Positions 9,309-16,255 of a stretch of 32,903 nt of DNA are shown piece by piece. The DNA lies in IMG/VR virus record IMGVR_UViG_3300031269_000053, positions 1-32,903 of that record. One strand, written 5' to 3'. The notes under the pieces were generated by a model. That model was not told where the DNA came from. It saw only the letters and a list, made by a program, of their open reading frames with translations, and made no database searches. Numbering within the stretch: the stretch's first letter is position 1; each line of letters begins with the position of its first letter. The position numbers and the translations under genes are program-made. Source of the stretch: a virus.

Positions 9309-11092
9309 TGCCACAAGATTTAATCGAAACTAGTACATTTTCAGCGCCAGTAACTAAACCCGAGCCCGTTGTAGACAGGGGGGTATGGTTCCCAATAGCT
9401 GACGCCGCTTTGCAGGCGCTCACAAATCGCACGCGGTTTTTATTAAACGGACTCGAAGCGCTTACGGGTGCGACGGGTAGCATTGGCAACATTACCGACG
9501 TAGACGACGCGGATAAGTCGAACGGGTTTGTATTGAGCTATAACAGCGCGACGGAACTCTGGGAGGCTGTCCCTCTTGAGTCGGGGGTGCTTGCTCTACG
9601 TAGTGGCTCGGGTTTACTCGACGAACTACTTGCAACCAACCAGCGCACGTTTGAGGGTGGTACGACAGGCTGGACGGCTGGCGCTAACGCCACTATTACC
9701 CAAAGTGCTACCCAAGCGCGGACGGGGGCGAATAGTTTGAGGCTTGAGAGCGGCGCGGCTGGCGATATGAGCGCGTCAACACTAACGGGCGCGTCTGGCT
9801 ACCCTGTCACTGCTGAGTCAAGTTACACGGTGACTATCTATAGCCGGGCGCAGTCAACGGGACGTGACGCCACAGTTGGATTAGCGTTTTACGACGCCGC
9901 TGGCACGCTTATAGGCACGATAGCCGAGGGCGCGGCAGCGGCAAACAATAATAGCGGCTGGACACAGCACACCCTACAAGCGACAGCCCCCGCCCTCGCT
10001 GTTACGGCTGCCGTGATTGCTACCGTTAAGGCAACGGGCGCGGCGGGTGAGCAGGTCTATTTTGACGACGCCACCACCCAGCCCGTCATTGTGTCACGTC
10101 AAAAAATCAACTTACGCGGCGCGGTTATTGACACCCCAGCCAGTAACAGCGTCACGTATTACCCGGGCGGGGGTCGCATTAAACAGGTGGCAGCCGACTA
10201 CACTGTCCAACAGAACGACGACGGCGCCACCCTCGAAATTGACGCCACAGCCGCAGCGCGTGCGATAACGCTACTCAACGGCGTGGCGGCTGAAACGTCC
10301 ATAAACCTACTCAAGACGGCAGGGGGTAACGACGTGACCGTTACTGCCGAGGGGACACTCGTTGGCGCGGCTGGCACGATCAGCGGCGTGTATAGCGGAT
10401 TGCGAGTCTACAAACGCGACGCCACGACGTGGGTGGCGCTCCCTTTTAGTGGGGGGAGCGTCGGATCAATCGTGCAAGCCGCGACAGCCCCCACGGATGG
10501 TACTTGGCTTGCAACTGATGGCGGTGTGTACTTACAGGCTACATATGCCGCCCTGTATGAGAAAATTGGGCTGATTTTTGACGGTTTAGGCGCGGATGTT
10601 GCCACAACACCCGCTAATGCGTTATCGGGCGGGGATAGTGGCGCAAGTATTAAAGATAGGGCGTTTGATAACAACCCCTCATTTTTTTGGATATCGCAAC
10701 AATTTGGCGCGGCGATTATCGATACGGCGTGGATTGGCTACGACCTTGGCGCGGCTGTTGGAATTATGCAAGTTAGGATACAGAATTTAGGAGTGTCTAG
10801 GATACCCTCATCCTTTGATATCCAGTTTGCAGATGATGCGGCATTTACAACTAATGTAATAACGTTTAGCGTAACGCCAATATCCGAAGCGGATAACGCT
10901 TGGAATGATTATAACGTGTTTGCAAATCAGCGTTATTTTAGGGCGATAGCAAGAGCACAAACGGGCGCGGCTGGCAACTGGGGAGTACGAGAAATTGAAC
11001 TCTTACCGGGTGTGTACACATACAACGACGCCACAGAATTTGTCACGCCAAACATCACAGGCGCAAACATGTTCATCAAGGCGGCTAACTAA
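9308..11092 (+). CDS. Tail fibre / receptor-binding protein with collar and discoidin-like domains
   Basis: This 594-residue protein has a strong AAAGGAG ribosome site and overlaps both neighbours by one base. Residues ~1-100 are an attachment region (VWFPIADAALQALTNRTRFL). About 108-258 resembles a carbohydrate-binding beta-sandwich (GGTTGWTAGANATITQS through YFDDATTQPV). About 383-425 matches the start of a phage tail-collar domain (APTDGTWLATDGGVYLQATY). About 435-568 looks like an F5/8 type C (discoidin) domain (NPSFFWISQQFG, WIGYDLGAAVGIMQVRI, YFRAIARAQTGAAGNWGVRE). The last residues, EFVTPNITGANMFIKA, complete the collar, so the discoidin-like domain appears inserted in it. The likely role is binding host surface glycans. 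Confidence 0.75.
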   Translation: MPQDLIETSTFSAPVTKPEPVVDRGVWFPIADAALQALTNRTRFLLNGLEALTGATGSIGNITDVDDADKSNGFVLSYNSATELWEAVPLESGVLALRSGSGLLDELLATNQRTFEGGTTGWTAGANATITQSATQARTGANSLRLESGAAGDMSASTLTGASGYPVTAESSYTVTIYSRAQSTGRDATVGLAFYDAAGTLIGTIAEGAAAANNNSGWTQHTLQATAPALAVTAAVIATVKATGAAGEQVYFDDATTQPVIVSRQKINLRGAVIDTPASNSVTYYPGGGRIKQVAADYTVQQNDDGATLEIDATAAARAITLLNGVAAETSINLLKTAGGNDVTVTAEGTLVGAAGTISGVYSGLRVYKRDATTWVALPFSGGSVGSIVQAATAPTDGTWLATDGGVYLQATYAALYEKIGLIFDGLGADVATTPANALSGGDSGASIKDRAFDNNPSFFWISQQFGAAIIDTAWIGYDLGAAVGIMQVRIQNLGVSRIPSSFDIQFADDAAFTTNVITFSVTPISEADNAWNDYNVFANQRYFRAIARAQTGAAGNWGVREIELLPGVYTYNDATEFVTPNITGANMFIKAAN

Positions 11093-11799
11093 TGTGGGCA
11101 TTTGCTATCCGCGACGGCTACTGGTTCCCTGCCGGCGATGTTGAAGTGAACCCCAAACAGGGCGCGCCGTCTGGCTACACATTTAGTGACCCCCGTCCGC
11201 TAGGTCCGAATAAAGACCAATGGGTGCGTAGGACAGGGCAAAACGCGCCATTTTGGAAACTAACAGGCGTCATGCCATCGTGGGATGTTGTGACGTACAA
11301 CAGGCGTTTAGACACTGCCAAGGTTATCGCCATCGCTGATGTGGAGTTTCTTTTTGACTGCGTTTGCGCACTAGGTATGTGCTACGACTTTGGGGCAACG
11401 GGCATCGCCGCCAAAGCAAATGACGCCCGTACACAAGGTGGCACAGTGAGTTTTGAGGCAACGCTCGAGCACCCCCACAGCGACGTCATTATCGCTGTGG
11501 GGCATGATGACGGTTTTTTGCATACCCAAGCCCGTGCTAAAGACCGGGGCAACCTAAGCGACGTAGCTAGGCATATGGTGCGGCGTGTGAGTCGAGGCGA
11601 CGTGTCACCGCTCGCGTGGCAGTGTACTGAGAATATGCTCATACCCCTAGACCTTGCAGGGTTTGACCAGCTATCGTTTGCCCTCGGCGAGTGGTACTCG
11701 ACGAAATTCTACGAGCTACAAGTGCATAAGCTGACAATCCGCAACATGACCAGCATTCAGGAGGTAGTTGATTATGAGCCAGCGTTTAGCGCCAATTAA
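11092..11799 (+). CDS. Conserved-looking tail-region protein, function unknown
   Basis: This 235-residue protein begins within the fibre stop (TAATG). It contains a Cys-containing patch (FDCVCALGMCYDFG) near residues 84-97 and many aromatic residues, with no membrane segment or signal. Its place between the fibre and the Cys-rich/lysis genes suggests a minor tail-tip or fibre-accessory protein, or a fibre chaperone. I do not recognise the family. Confidence 0.5.
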   Translation: MWAFAIRDGYWFPAGDVEVNPKQGAPSGYTFSDPRPLGPNKDQWVRRTGQNAPFWKLTGVMPSWDVVTYNRRLDTAKVIAIADVEFLFDCVCALGMCYDFGATGIAAKANDARTQGGTVSFEATLEHPHSDVIIAVGHDDGFLHTQARAKDRGNLSDVARHMVRRVSRGDVSPLAWQCTENMLIPLDLAGFDQLSFALGEWYSTKFYELQVHKLTIRNMTSIQEVVDYEPAFSAN

Positions 11800-12046
11800 A
11801 GCAGACGCTAACCAGGTTTTGTGCATGATGTGCAACGAGTGGCGATATAGCCCAGCCGCGTGCGCTCGTGCCAACTGCCCATACAAACGGGCGCACTTAA
11901 GGGGAGTGACCATGACAGAAAACGAGCCACAAACAGTCGTAGACGAGTTTGATGAAGAGTTAAGCCTCGACGCATGCCAAGTCACCGAGACTACCGCCAG
12001 CGCGTGCCAGATTAACCCCGAGGGAGGTTGCGAGAGTTGCCAGTAG
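11774..12046 (+). CDS. Small Cys-rich protein with a zinc-ribbon-like N-terminus
   Basis: This 90-residue protein overlaps the preceding gene by 26 bases and starts at the ATG 9 bases after AGGAGG; a TTG at 11768 is too close to that site. C17-x2-C20 and C30-x4-C35 form a possible zinc site. An acidic stretch follows, and a C-terminus with more Cys (DACQ, SACQ, CESC). An in-frame ATG at 11912 has its own AAGGGGAG ribosome site and could give a 44-residue C-terminal product. Function unknown. Confidence 0.6.
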   Translation: MSQRLAPIKADANQVLCMMCNEWRYSPAACARANCPYKRAHLRGVTMTENEPQTVVDEFDEELSLDACQVTETTASACQINPEGGCESCQ

Positions 12047-12621
12047 CATTAGATATTGACGAGATCATGGGCGCGTATCCGATACGTCCCTGGCAGTCGT
12101 GCAAAGTTGACGCGGGCTTTTTGGACGCTGGCTATTATCGGGCATTTGGACGCTGGCATAAGGGCGTAGACATTAATCTCAAGTCGGGCGGTGATAGCGA
12201 CTTAGGCTACCCGGTGCAAAACATGTTCGCCGGTAAGGTTGTTTTTGCCGAGCGTGTTGTCGGCTCGTGGGGTGGCATTGTGTTAGTAAGGGCAGGCATC
12301 GTAAGCGTGCAACATGCTGCCGATATGACAGGTCTTGTCATGGACGTGCTTGATGTGCAATACGCCCACCTGCACCACGTCACCGTTAAGACTGGTGACA
12401 TCGTGCGCGCTGGTGACCATGTTGGCAGCATCGGCAAGGGGACACGCAACCAATACACGGCACATTTGCACTTAGAAATGCGCCGCACTATCCGCCCGGC
12501 AGCTGAGGGACAAGGCGGCGGCGATGAAGCCAAGCGAATCGCAAAAGTCCACTACTTAGACCCGCTAGCGATGATGACAGCGATAAGGCTGTCGAACTAT
12601 GGACGCGCTCATGAAGCTTAG
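12037..12621 (+). CDS. M23-family endopeptidase (endolysin-like)
   Basis: This 194-residue peptidase is of the LytM/M23 type and cuts peptide cross-links in peptidoglycan with a catalytic zinc. H41-x3-D45 (WHKGVDIN) and H143-x-H145 (AHLHLEM) are the expected zinc-ligand motifs, with YAH at 109-111 and the usual Gly-rich strands (GDIVRAGDHVGSIG) between. I chose the TTG at 12037 because it lies 9 bases after AGGGAGG; the TTG at 12028 abuts that site. It heads the lysis gene cluster, but tail-associated cell-wall entry is an alternative role. It has no signal peptide, so holin-dependent release is expected. Confidence 0.85.
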   Translation: MPVALDIDEIMGAYPIRPWQSCKVDAGFLDAGYYRAFGRWHKGVDINLKSGGDSDLGYPVQNMFAGKVVFAERVVGSWGGIVLVRAGIVSVQHAADMTGLVMDVLDVQYAHLHHVTVKTGDIVRAGDHVGSIGKGTRNQYTAHLHLEMRRTIRPAAEGQGGGDEAKRIAKVHYLDPLAMMTAIRLSNYGRAHEA

Positions 12622-12793
12622 GGCGCTTTTTTGGCTTATCACGCTGACCGTGTTTCTGAATGGATGTGCGGTTTTTTTTGCGCAACTAAATCCTTGTGAA
12701 ACCGAATACGACGTTGTGCTCGAGCGCACAGGCAGCTATCGAGCCGCGTTTGACGCCTATATGGACTGCCTAGAAAGAGAAGAAAATGAGTGA
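12599..12793 (+). CDS. Small lipoprotein, possible outer-membrane spanin (Rz1-like)
   Basis: This 64-residue protein starts with a short positive N-terminus (MKLR), a hydrophobic core (ALFWLITLTVFL) and NGC, a plausible lipobox, followed by a short mature part with Cys and acidic residues. A small lipoprotein embedded in a lysis cassette fits an o-spanin or u-spanin that disrupts the outer membrane, which would imply a diderm host. The alternative ATG at 12611 gives a more standard signal peptide. It overlaps the peptidase end. The mature part is Pro-poor, unlike classical Rz1, so the call is tentative. Confidence 0.5.
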   Translation: MDALMKLRALFWLITLTVFLNGCAVFFAQLNPCETEYDVVLERTGSYRAAFDAYMDCLEREENE

Positions 12794-13307
12794 TTTTGTG
12801 ATGCCGATTGTTGTTTCTGCGTTGGGACTACTAGCTACTGCCATCAGCCGTTATGGGTTGCAAGTGGCAAGGGAGTTAGTTGGCTCGCGCAGGCTAGCCG
12901 AATTCGCTAGCCACACCGTGGTGCTTGCCCTGCGTCGGGGCGTGGTCATCCTCAAAGAGGAAATCAGTGTTGATGGCTGGCAACCCGAAGACGCTGCTAA
13001 GGCGCTGCGCGAATCAGGACGGGTCATTTTGGGCGCAGCCCTCAGCCAAGACGCTATCAACATGTACTTAAATGAACTGCCCGACTGGGTCAAACGGCAG
13101 GCGTTTGGTACAGACGTTGATGCCAACATCACCCTAGACCCACGTAACCTCGAGGCAATTGAAGCACAACTGGCGGGGGCGGCTGAAGGGTTGATTGACG
13201 GGGGTGGTAAGCAACTCGCGCTGGCTGATACATGGTTTAGGGCTAGGGATGTCGAGCCAACGTTAACGGCTCGCATCAAAACAGAGGCGGGACGCGTTAG
13301 CCGCTAG
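12786..13307 (+). CDS. Membrane-associated lysis-cassette protein (holin-like)
   Basis: This 173-residue protein overlaps the lipoprotein stop and has a GAGAAGA-type ribosome site. Residues ~4-20 (FVMPIVVSALGLLATAI) form one hydrophobic segment. They are followed by amphipathic helices (RELVGSRRLAEFASHTVVLA) and a soluble C-terminus. This layout resembles LL-H/phage_holin_6-type proteins, which are usually shorter. The next gene begins in its stop codon. Holin function is inferred from context. Confidence 0.45.
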   Translation: MSDFVMPIVVSALGLLATAISRYGLQVARELVGSRRLAEFASHTVVLALRRGVVILKEEISVDGWQPEDAAKALRESGRVILGAALSQDAINMYLNELPDWVKRQAFGTDVDANITLDPRNLEAIEAQLAGAAEGLIDGGGKQLALADTWFRARDVEPTLTARIKTEAGRVSR

Positions 13308-13666
13308 TGGACGTACTGGCGACAATCGCCCAAGTATTCCTCGAGGATGGCGTGCCAACGTGGGCATTGTTGCTAGTAAGTATTTTTGCATTTATTTACA
13401 TTTTGTACGCCAAACGCTCGGCAAACAGTAACGTTATCCGCGCCCAACTCGACAGCCAATACCAACGCTTTGTCGACGACATCCAAGAGCAGTTAGCACG
13501 TGAGCGTAAGTTTGGGGTGGATGCCGCCCACCGGGTTGACAAGTTGAGTGAAGACCTTGCCTACCTACGAGGGCAAAATCAAGTGCTTGGCACCCATATA
13601 CGTATGTTTGTGGCGTGCGACAAGCAAGATTGCCCTTTTCGAGATGTGCGCAAAACGCTCGCGTGA
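13307..13666 (+). CDS. Membrane-anchored coiled-coil protein (lysis cassette)
   Basis: This 119-residue protein starts with GTG in the TAGTGG overlap. It has one transmembrane helix at ~19-35 (WALLLVSIFAFIYILYA), then a charged coiled coil to ~95, and ends with two Cys (CDKQDC). Architecture and location could fit an inner-membrane spanin partner of the lipoprotein. However, the AKR just after the helix favours a cytoplasmic C-terminus, which would fit an XhlA-like or holin-regulator role better. The function is undecided. Confidence 0.5.
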   Translation: MDVLATIAQVFLEDGVPTWALLLVSIFAFIYILYAKRSANSNVIRAQLDSQYQRFVDDIQEQLARERKFGVDAAHRVDKLSEDLAYLRGQNQVLGTHIRMFVACDKQDCPFRDVRKTLA

Positions 13667-13983
13667 TTTTACTAGTGGTGCTGATGTTGGTGGTGTTACA
13701 CGCGGCATTCTGGAGTCTCGAGCAGCACACACGATTAGAAGCCGTTTTGCTCATTTGCCTTACTTTGCTCGCACTTACACTGATCGCTGGGGTCGCGATA
13801 TGTCGGGGCGCCGCAACCCCAGAACCACCCAACACAACCCGCGATCTAATTGCTGTCGTTTCTGCAGGTTGCTTTCATACTGCCATCCTCTCGCAGACGC
13901 CACCCCCGGTGGTGTTATTTTTTGCCCCAAAAGTTGCCATAAACCAAGGCGCTTTTAGGGCGTTTTTGCCCTACCCAAACTAA
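13663..13983 (+). CDS. Small two-helix membrane protein (holin candidate)
   Basis: Starting at the GTG that overlaps the preceding stop (GTGA), the product is about 106 residues. It has two hydrophobic segments, ILLVVLMLVVLHAAFW (~2-17) and AVLLICLTLLALTLIAGVAI (~26-45), joined by a short polar turn, which is the shape of a class II holin. The C-terminal half is Pro-rich and ends in the repeat region, so the true stop may be recent. A GTG at 13615 would add 16 polar residues. Confidence 0.5.
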   Translation: MILLVVLMLVVLHAAFWSLEQHTRLEAVLLICLTLLALTLIAGVAICRGAATPEPPNTTRDLIAVVSAGCFHTAILSQTPPPVVLFFAPKVAINQGAFRAFLPYPN

Positions 13984-14140
13984 CACAGTTTCACTAACCC
14001 AAACTAACACTGTGTCACTAACCCAAACTAACACAGGTTTACTAACCCAAACTAATCCTGTGTTAGGGGGGGGATAATCCTGCGTTAGGGGGGGGGTAAT
14101 CCTGTGTTAGTTAGGGGGGTAATCCTCTGTTAGTTAGGGT
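13973..14140. repeat. Iteron-like array with inverted G-run units; candidate replication origin
   Basis: ACCCAAACTAACAC or a close variant starts at 13973, 13997, 14021 and 14045, an exact 24-bp period. It is followed by four units starting TAATCCTNNGTTAG at 14053, 14075, 14097 and 14120, with G runs of 8, 9, 6 and 3. CTAACACAGG and CCTGTGTTAG are inverse, so the two halves can pair, and one more inverted copy lies at about 14202-14216. Iterons next to early replication genes are typical of phage origins; the role is inferred. Confidence 0.55.
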
Positions 14141-14726
14141 ATTTTAGACAAATTGCCATTTGGCACGTGACAGACGACAAAAACCCCAAATAGCCTAAGT
14201 GACACAGGATTACCCTAATGGAAGTACTTAATTACCAGTCTATTGAATTACCAGTTGAATAGAGATCCGATTCGCTACAGAGTCAGGGGGAAATTTTGGT
14301 TTTGCCCTCGGGGGAAATTTTGGTTTTGCCCTCGGGGGTATGCTCGGTTTGCCCTCGGGGGAAATTTTGGTTTTGCCCTCGTAGGTATGCTCGGTTTGCT
14401 AGCGATTTGGCTAACGTTTGCCGTCACTGATTTTGAGATGTTCCGCGGCGTTTCACAAAAAGCAATAATTAGCAACGCGTCAATTGTGGGTAGGTTATCG
14501 GCTGCTATTTTGGCGTATGCGCATTGTGAGCCGTTTTAAGGCACGCCCAAACTCGCAAACGTGCAGATATACCCAAAAGCATCTTACAAGCCCGTTTATG
14601 GGGCTTGTGGTTTAAATGGCGGCATATTGTGGGGGTGCTCGTGTGGCGAGTTTGTGGGTGTTGGCTTGGTTAGGTTTGCCAAAACAGACAATAAGCCCGT
14701 GCTAGACGCTCGACATCCCAAAGGGC
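14141..14726. other. Long intergenic stretch without a convincing gene
   Basis: Apart from the 24-bp repeats, this holds only doubtful ORFs. One is 98 codons from a TTG at 14243 that reads through the repeats, giving GKFWFCPRGKFWFCPRG then a hydrophobic stretch. Another is 63 codons from a GTG at 14561. Neither has a ribosome site. A hairpin ACAAGCCC/GGGCTTGT lies at 14586-14608 without a following T run. The stretch ends at the first early promoter. Confidence 0.5.
14286..14403. repeat. 24-bp tandem repeat (GGGGGAAATTTTGG type)
   Basis: Five units run head to tail: three nearly identical 24-bp units starting GGGGGAAATTTTGG and ending TTTTGCCCTC (14286, 14310, 14357), and two 23-bp variants with TATGCTCGG (14334, 14381). 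The mixed 24/23 lengths break any single reading frame, so this is probably not coding. It may be part of the origin region or a protein-binding array. Confidence 0.85.
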
Positions 14727-14755
14727 TTGACAGACCAGTAGAGAGATGTTAAGAT
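14727..14755 (+). promoter_or_regulatory. Sigma70-type extended -10 promoter, early block, copy 1
   Basis: TTGACA (14727-14732), a 17-base spacer and TAAGAT (14750-14755) preceded by TGT make a consensus -35 with an extended -10. The core and flanks match copies at 15099 and 15869 almost base for base, starting from AAGGGCTTGACAGACCAG. It drives the first small gene at 14858. Confidence 0.8.
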
Positions 14756-14857
14756 TAGCCAATACCAAGTAGGGAGAACGGGTATTAGATTGAGAGGTTG
14801 GTTTTGCAAGTTTATGCGCCAGATGCGAAAAATATTCATGAAGACAAGGGAGATAAT

Positions 14858-15079
14858 GTGATCGAGTGGCGTAGCCCAACAACTAACGACTGGCAAAGTT
14901 TGCTCGAGCCGCTGAAAGACCGTCCCAACGTATGGGCAGCCGTGGCAAAGTATGGGACATCAGGCAGCGCACGTTCTACTGCGCATCAGTTACGTAACGG
15001 CGCATACCGTACCCCGGCCGGGCGCTATCAGTACCGCTCGAGTAAGGGCGAAGTCTTCGCCCGTTACCTAGGCGAGTAA
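14858..15079 (+). CDS. Small basic protein, unknown (possible DNA-binding)
   Basis: The chosen GTG at 14858 follows AAGGGAGAT, matching the AAAGGAGAT ribosome site used by the following genes, and gives 73 residues. Upstream TTG starts (14798) would add 20 residues without such a site. The sequence has Trp-rich helices (WQSLLEPLKDRPNVWAAVAKY) and a basic C-terminal half (QLRNGAYRTPAGRYQYRSSK). The pattern resembles small proteins common in phage early regions. No function is assigned. Confidence 0.6.
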   Translation: MIEWRSPTTNDWQSLLEPLKDRPNVWAAVAKYGTSGSARSTAHQLRNGAYRTPAGRYQYRSSKGEVFARYLGE

Positions 15080-15098
15080 GTCAAAAGTAAAAAAGGGC

Positions 15099-15127
15099 TT
15101 GACAGACCAGCAAAGATATGTTAGGAT
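15099..15127 (+). promoter_or_regulatory. Sigma70-type extended -10 promoter, early block, copy 2
   Basis: TTGACA (15099-15104), 17 bases, then TAGGAT (15122-15127) with TG-T just before. The transcript would start near 15134 and carry a short leader with the GGGCTG/CAGCCC hairpin and an AAAGGAGAT ribosome site. Confidence 0.8.
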
Positions 15128-15144
15128 TAGTCAATACCAAATAA

Positions 15145-15162
15145 GGGCTGCATTAACAGCCC
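15145..15162. promoter_or_regulatory. Leader hairpin, copy 1
   Basis: GGGCTG-CATTAA-CAGCCC lies 5-6 bases upstream of the AAAGGAG ribosome site. The same 18 bases recur at 15583, 15915 and 16299 in front of four consecutive genes. A leader hairpin next to a ribosome site may stabilise the mRNA or modulate translation. Confidence 0.7.
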
Positions 15163-15180
15163 ACCCAAAGGAGATTTACC

Positions 15181-15525
15181 ATGAAAAGCCACAACCCGAA
15201 CAACTACGAAGTAACACACGGCAGCCTGCTACATACTGGGTCTCGCCGTACCCACAACCCGAACGATTACGAAGTAACTGCGAAAGATCACCTTGTCAGT
15301 CTTGACAAGCAATCCAACCTAGAGGCGTGGACTATTACCACCCCCGACGGCGACAAGCTGGTCATATCCGTTGCCGTGAACCACATGAGAGGGATCGGCT
15401 TTAGCACCACCGACTGGCGGGGTCCGCAGCCGCGGACGTTTGACGAGATCCGGAATTACGACTGGGTAAGCTTTGATGGTCAGGGCGTCATCTTACCCTT
15501 TGGGATGTCGACCTTGTTTGTGTAG
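15181..15525 (+). CDS. Early paralogous family protein 1 (N-terminal duplication)
   Basis: This 114-residue product belongs to a three-gene tandem family whose core is HNPNDYEVTAKD, LEAWTITTPDGDKL, GFSTTDW and a final DY-x-W pair. In this copy the opening block HNPN[N/D]YEVT is duplicated (residues 4-11 and 25-32). It has a strong ribosome site and its own promoter and leader hairpin. The proteins are small, acidic and soluble with no known motif. The early location suggests host takeover or anti-defence, which is only inference. Confidence 0.75.
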   Translation: MKSHNPNNYEVTHGSLLHTGSRRTHNPNDYEVTAKDHLVSLDKQSNLEAWTITTPDGDKLVISVAVNHMRGIGFSTTDWRGPQPRTFDEIRNYDWVSFDGQGVILPFGMSTLFV

Positions 15526-15537
15526 ACCTACCCGCAC

Positions 15538-15561
15538 AGCCGGGGGCTCCCCCCCCCGGCT
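15538..15561. terminator. GC-rich hairpin module, copy 1
   Basis: AGCCGGGGG (15538-15546) pairs with CCCCCGGCT (15553-15561) over a C-rich loop. No T run follows on the + strand, so classical termination is doubtful. It may instead act as a pause or processing site. A near copy is at 16256-16277. Confidence 0.5.
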
Positions 15562-15582
15562 CAACCGAACAAAAATAAAAAA

Positions 15583-15600
15583 GGGCTGCATTAACAGCCC
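15583..15600 (-). terminator. Leader hairpin copy 2; intrinsic terminator on the - strand
   Basis: GGGCTG-CATTAA-CAGCCC is preceded on the + strand by AAAAATAAAAAA. Read on the - strand, the hairpin is followed by TTTTTTATTTTT, a textbook terminator tail. On the + strand it is the leader of the gene at 15619. Confidence 0.65.
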
Positions 15601-15618
15601 ACCCAAAGGAGATTTACC

Positions 15619-15858
15619 ATGAAAAGCCACAACCCGAACGACTACGAAGTAACCGCGAAAGATCGCCTTGCTAGTCTTGACGGGCAATCCAGCCTAGAGG
15701 CATGGACTATCACCACCCCCGACGGCGACAAGCTGATCATATCCGTTATCATGGACCACATGAGCGGGGTCGGCTTTAGCACCAGAGACTGGCAAGAAGC
15801 GCAACCGCAAACGGTTGGCGAGATCCAGGATTACGGCTGGGTCGGCTTTTTCCTGTAG
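15619..15858 (+). CDS. Early paralogous family protein 2 (minimal copy)
   Basis: This is a 79-residue copy of the family, with one HNPNDYEVTAKD block, LEAWTITTPDGDKLIISV and GFSTRDWQ, and a shortened C-terminus (GWVGFFL). Its DNA is highly similar to 15235-15440 of copy 1, pointing to recent duplication. It has no TTGACA promoter of its own but carries the GC-hairpin plus leader-hairpin module and AAAGGAGAT. Confidence 0.75.
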   Translation: MKSHNPNDYEVTAKDRLASLDGQSSLEAWTITTPDGDKLIISVIMDHMSGVGFSTRDWQEAQPQTVGEIQDYGWVGFFL

Positions 15859-15868
15859 ACCAAAGGGC

Positions 15869-15897
15869 TTGACAGACCAGCAAAGATATGTTAGGAT
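15869..15897 (+). promoter_or_regulatory. Sigma70-type extended -10 promoter, early block, copy 3
   Basis: TTGACA (15869-15874), 17 bases, TAGGAT (15892-15897). About 80 bases from AAGGGCTTGACAG to the ribosome site are essentially identical to the 15095-15175 copy, so promoter, leader and gene were duplicated as one unit. Confidence 0.8.
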
Positions 15898-15914
15898 TAG
15901 TCAATACCAAATAA

Positions 15915-15932
15915 GGGCTGCATTAACAGCCC
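15915..15932. promoter_or_regulatory. Leader hairpin, copy 3
   Basis: The same GGGCTG-CATTAA-CAGCCC hairpin lies in the leader downstream of promoter copy 3, ahead of the ATG at 15950. Confidence 0.7.
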
Positions 15933-15949
15933 ACCCAAAGGAGATTCAT

Positions 15950-16234
15950 ATGAAAAGCTACAACCGCCACAACCCGAACAACTACGAAATAATCGCGAAA
16001 GATTGTCTCGCTAGCGTTAACGACCAAGTCAGCCTAGAGGCGTGGACCATTATCACCCCTGACGGCGAGACACCGACCATATCCGTCGTTATGTACCATA
16101 AGGACGAGATCGGCTTTAGCACCACCGACTGGCAAGGGTGGCAGCCGCGGACGGTTGACGAGATTCAGGATTGCTACTGGGTAGATTTTGATGGCGGGTC
16201 AGCCGTCTGGTCAGAAGAAGGCTTACCCACCTAG
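15950..16234 (+). CDS. Early paralogous family protein 3 (most diverged copy)
   Basis: This is a 94-residue family member with HNPNNYEIIAKD, LEAWTIITPDGETP, IGFSTTDWQGWQPRTVDEIQD and an acidic tail (SAVWSEEGLPT). It is more diverged than the other two, and the changes keep the Trp, Gly and DW positions, so the protein seems to be under selection. The ATG at 15950 follows GGAGATTCAT. Function unknown. Confidence 0.75.
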   Translation: MKSYNRHNPNNYEIIAKDCLASVNDQVSLEAWTIITPDGETPTISVVMYHKDEIGFSTTDWQGWQPRTVDEIQDCYWVDFDGGSAVWSEEGLPT

Positions 16235-16255
16235 TTTGCATAGGTCTACCCGCAC

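Noticed and set aside
13973-14403. CRISPR array
   Set aside because: Units are contiguous, with no variable spacers of regular length and no cas genes. Period and composition fit iterons or tandem repeats.
14243-14539. 98-codon ORF through the 24-bp repeats
   Set aside because: It has a TTG start, no ribosome site, and a repeat-derived sequence with 23/24-bp unit changes that break the frame pattern.
15099-15305. ORF starting MTDQQRYVRISQYQIRA across the promoter/leader (also at 15860)
   Set aside because: It is translated from the duplicated promoter and leader DNA; the repeat explains why the same peptide appears twice.
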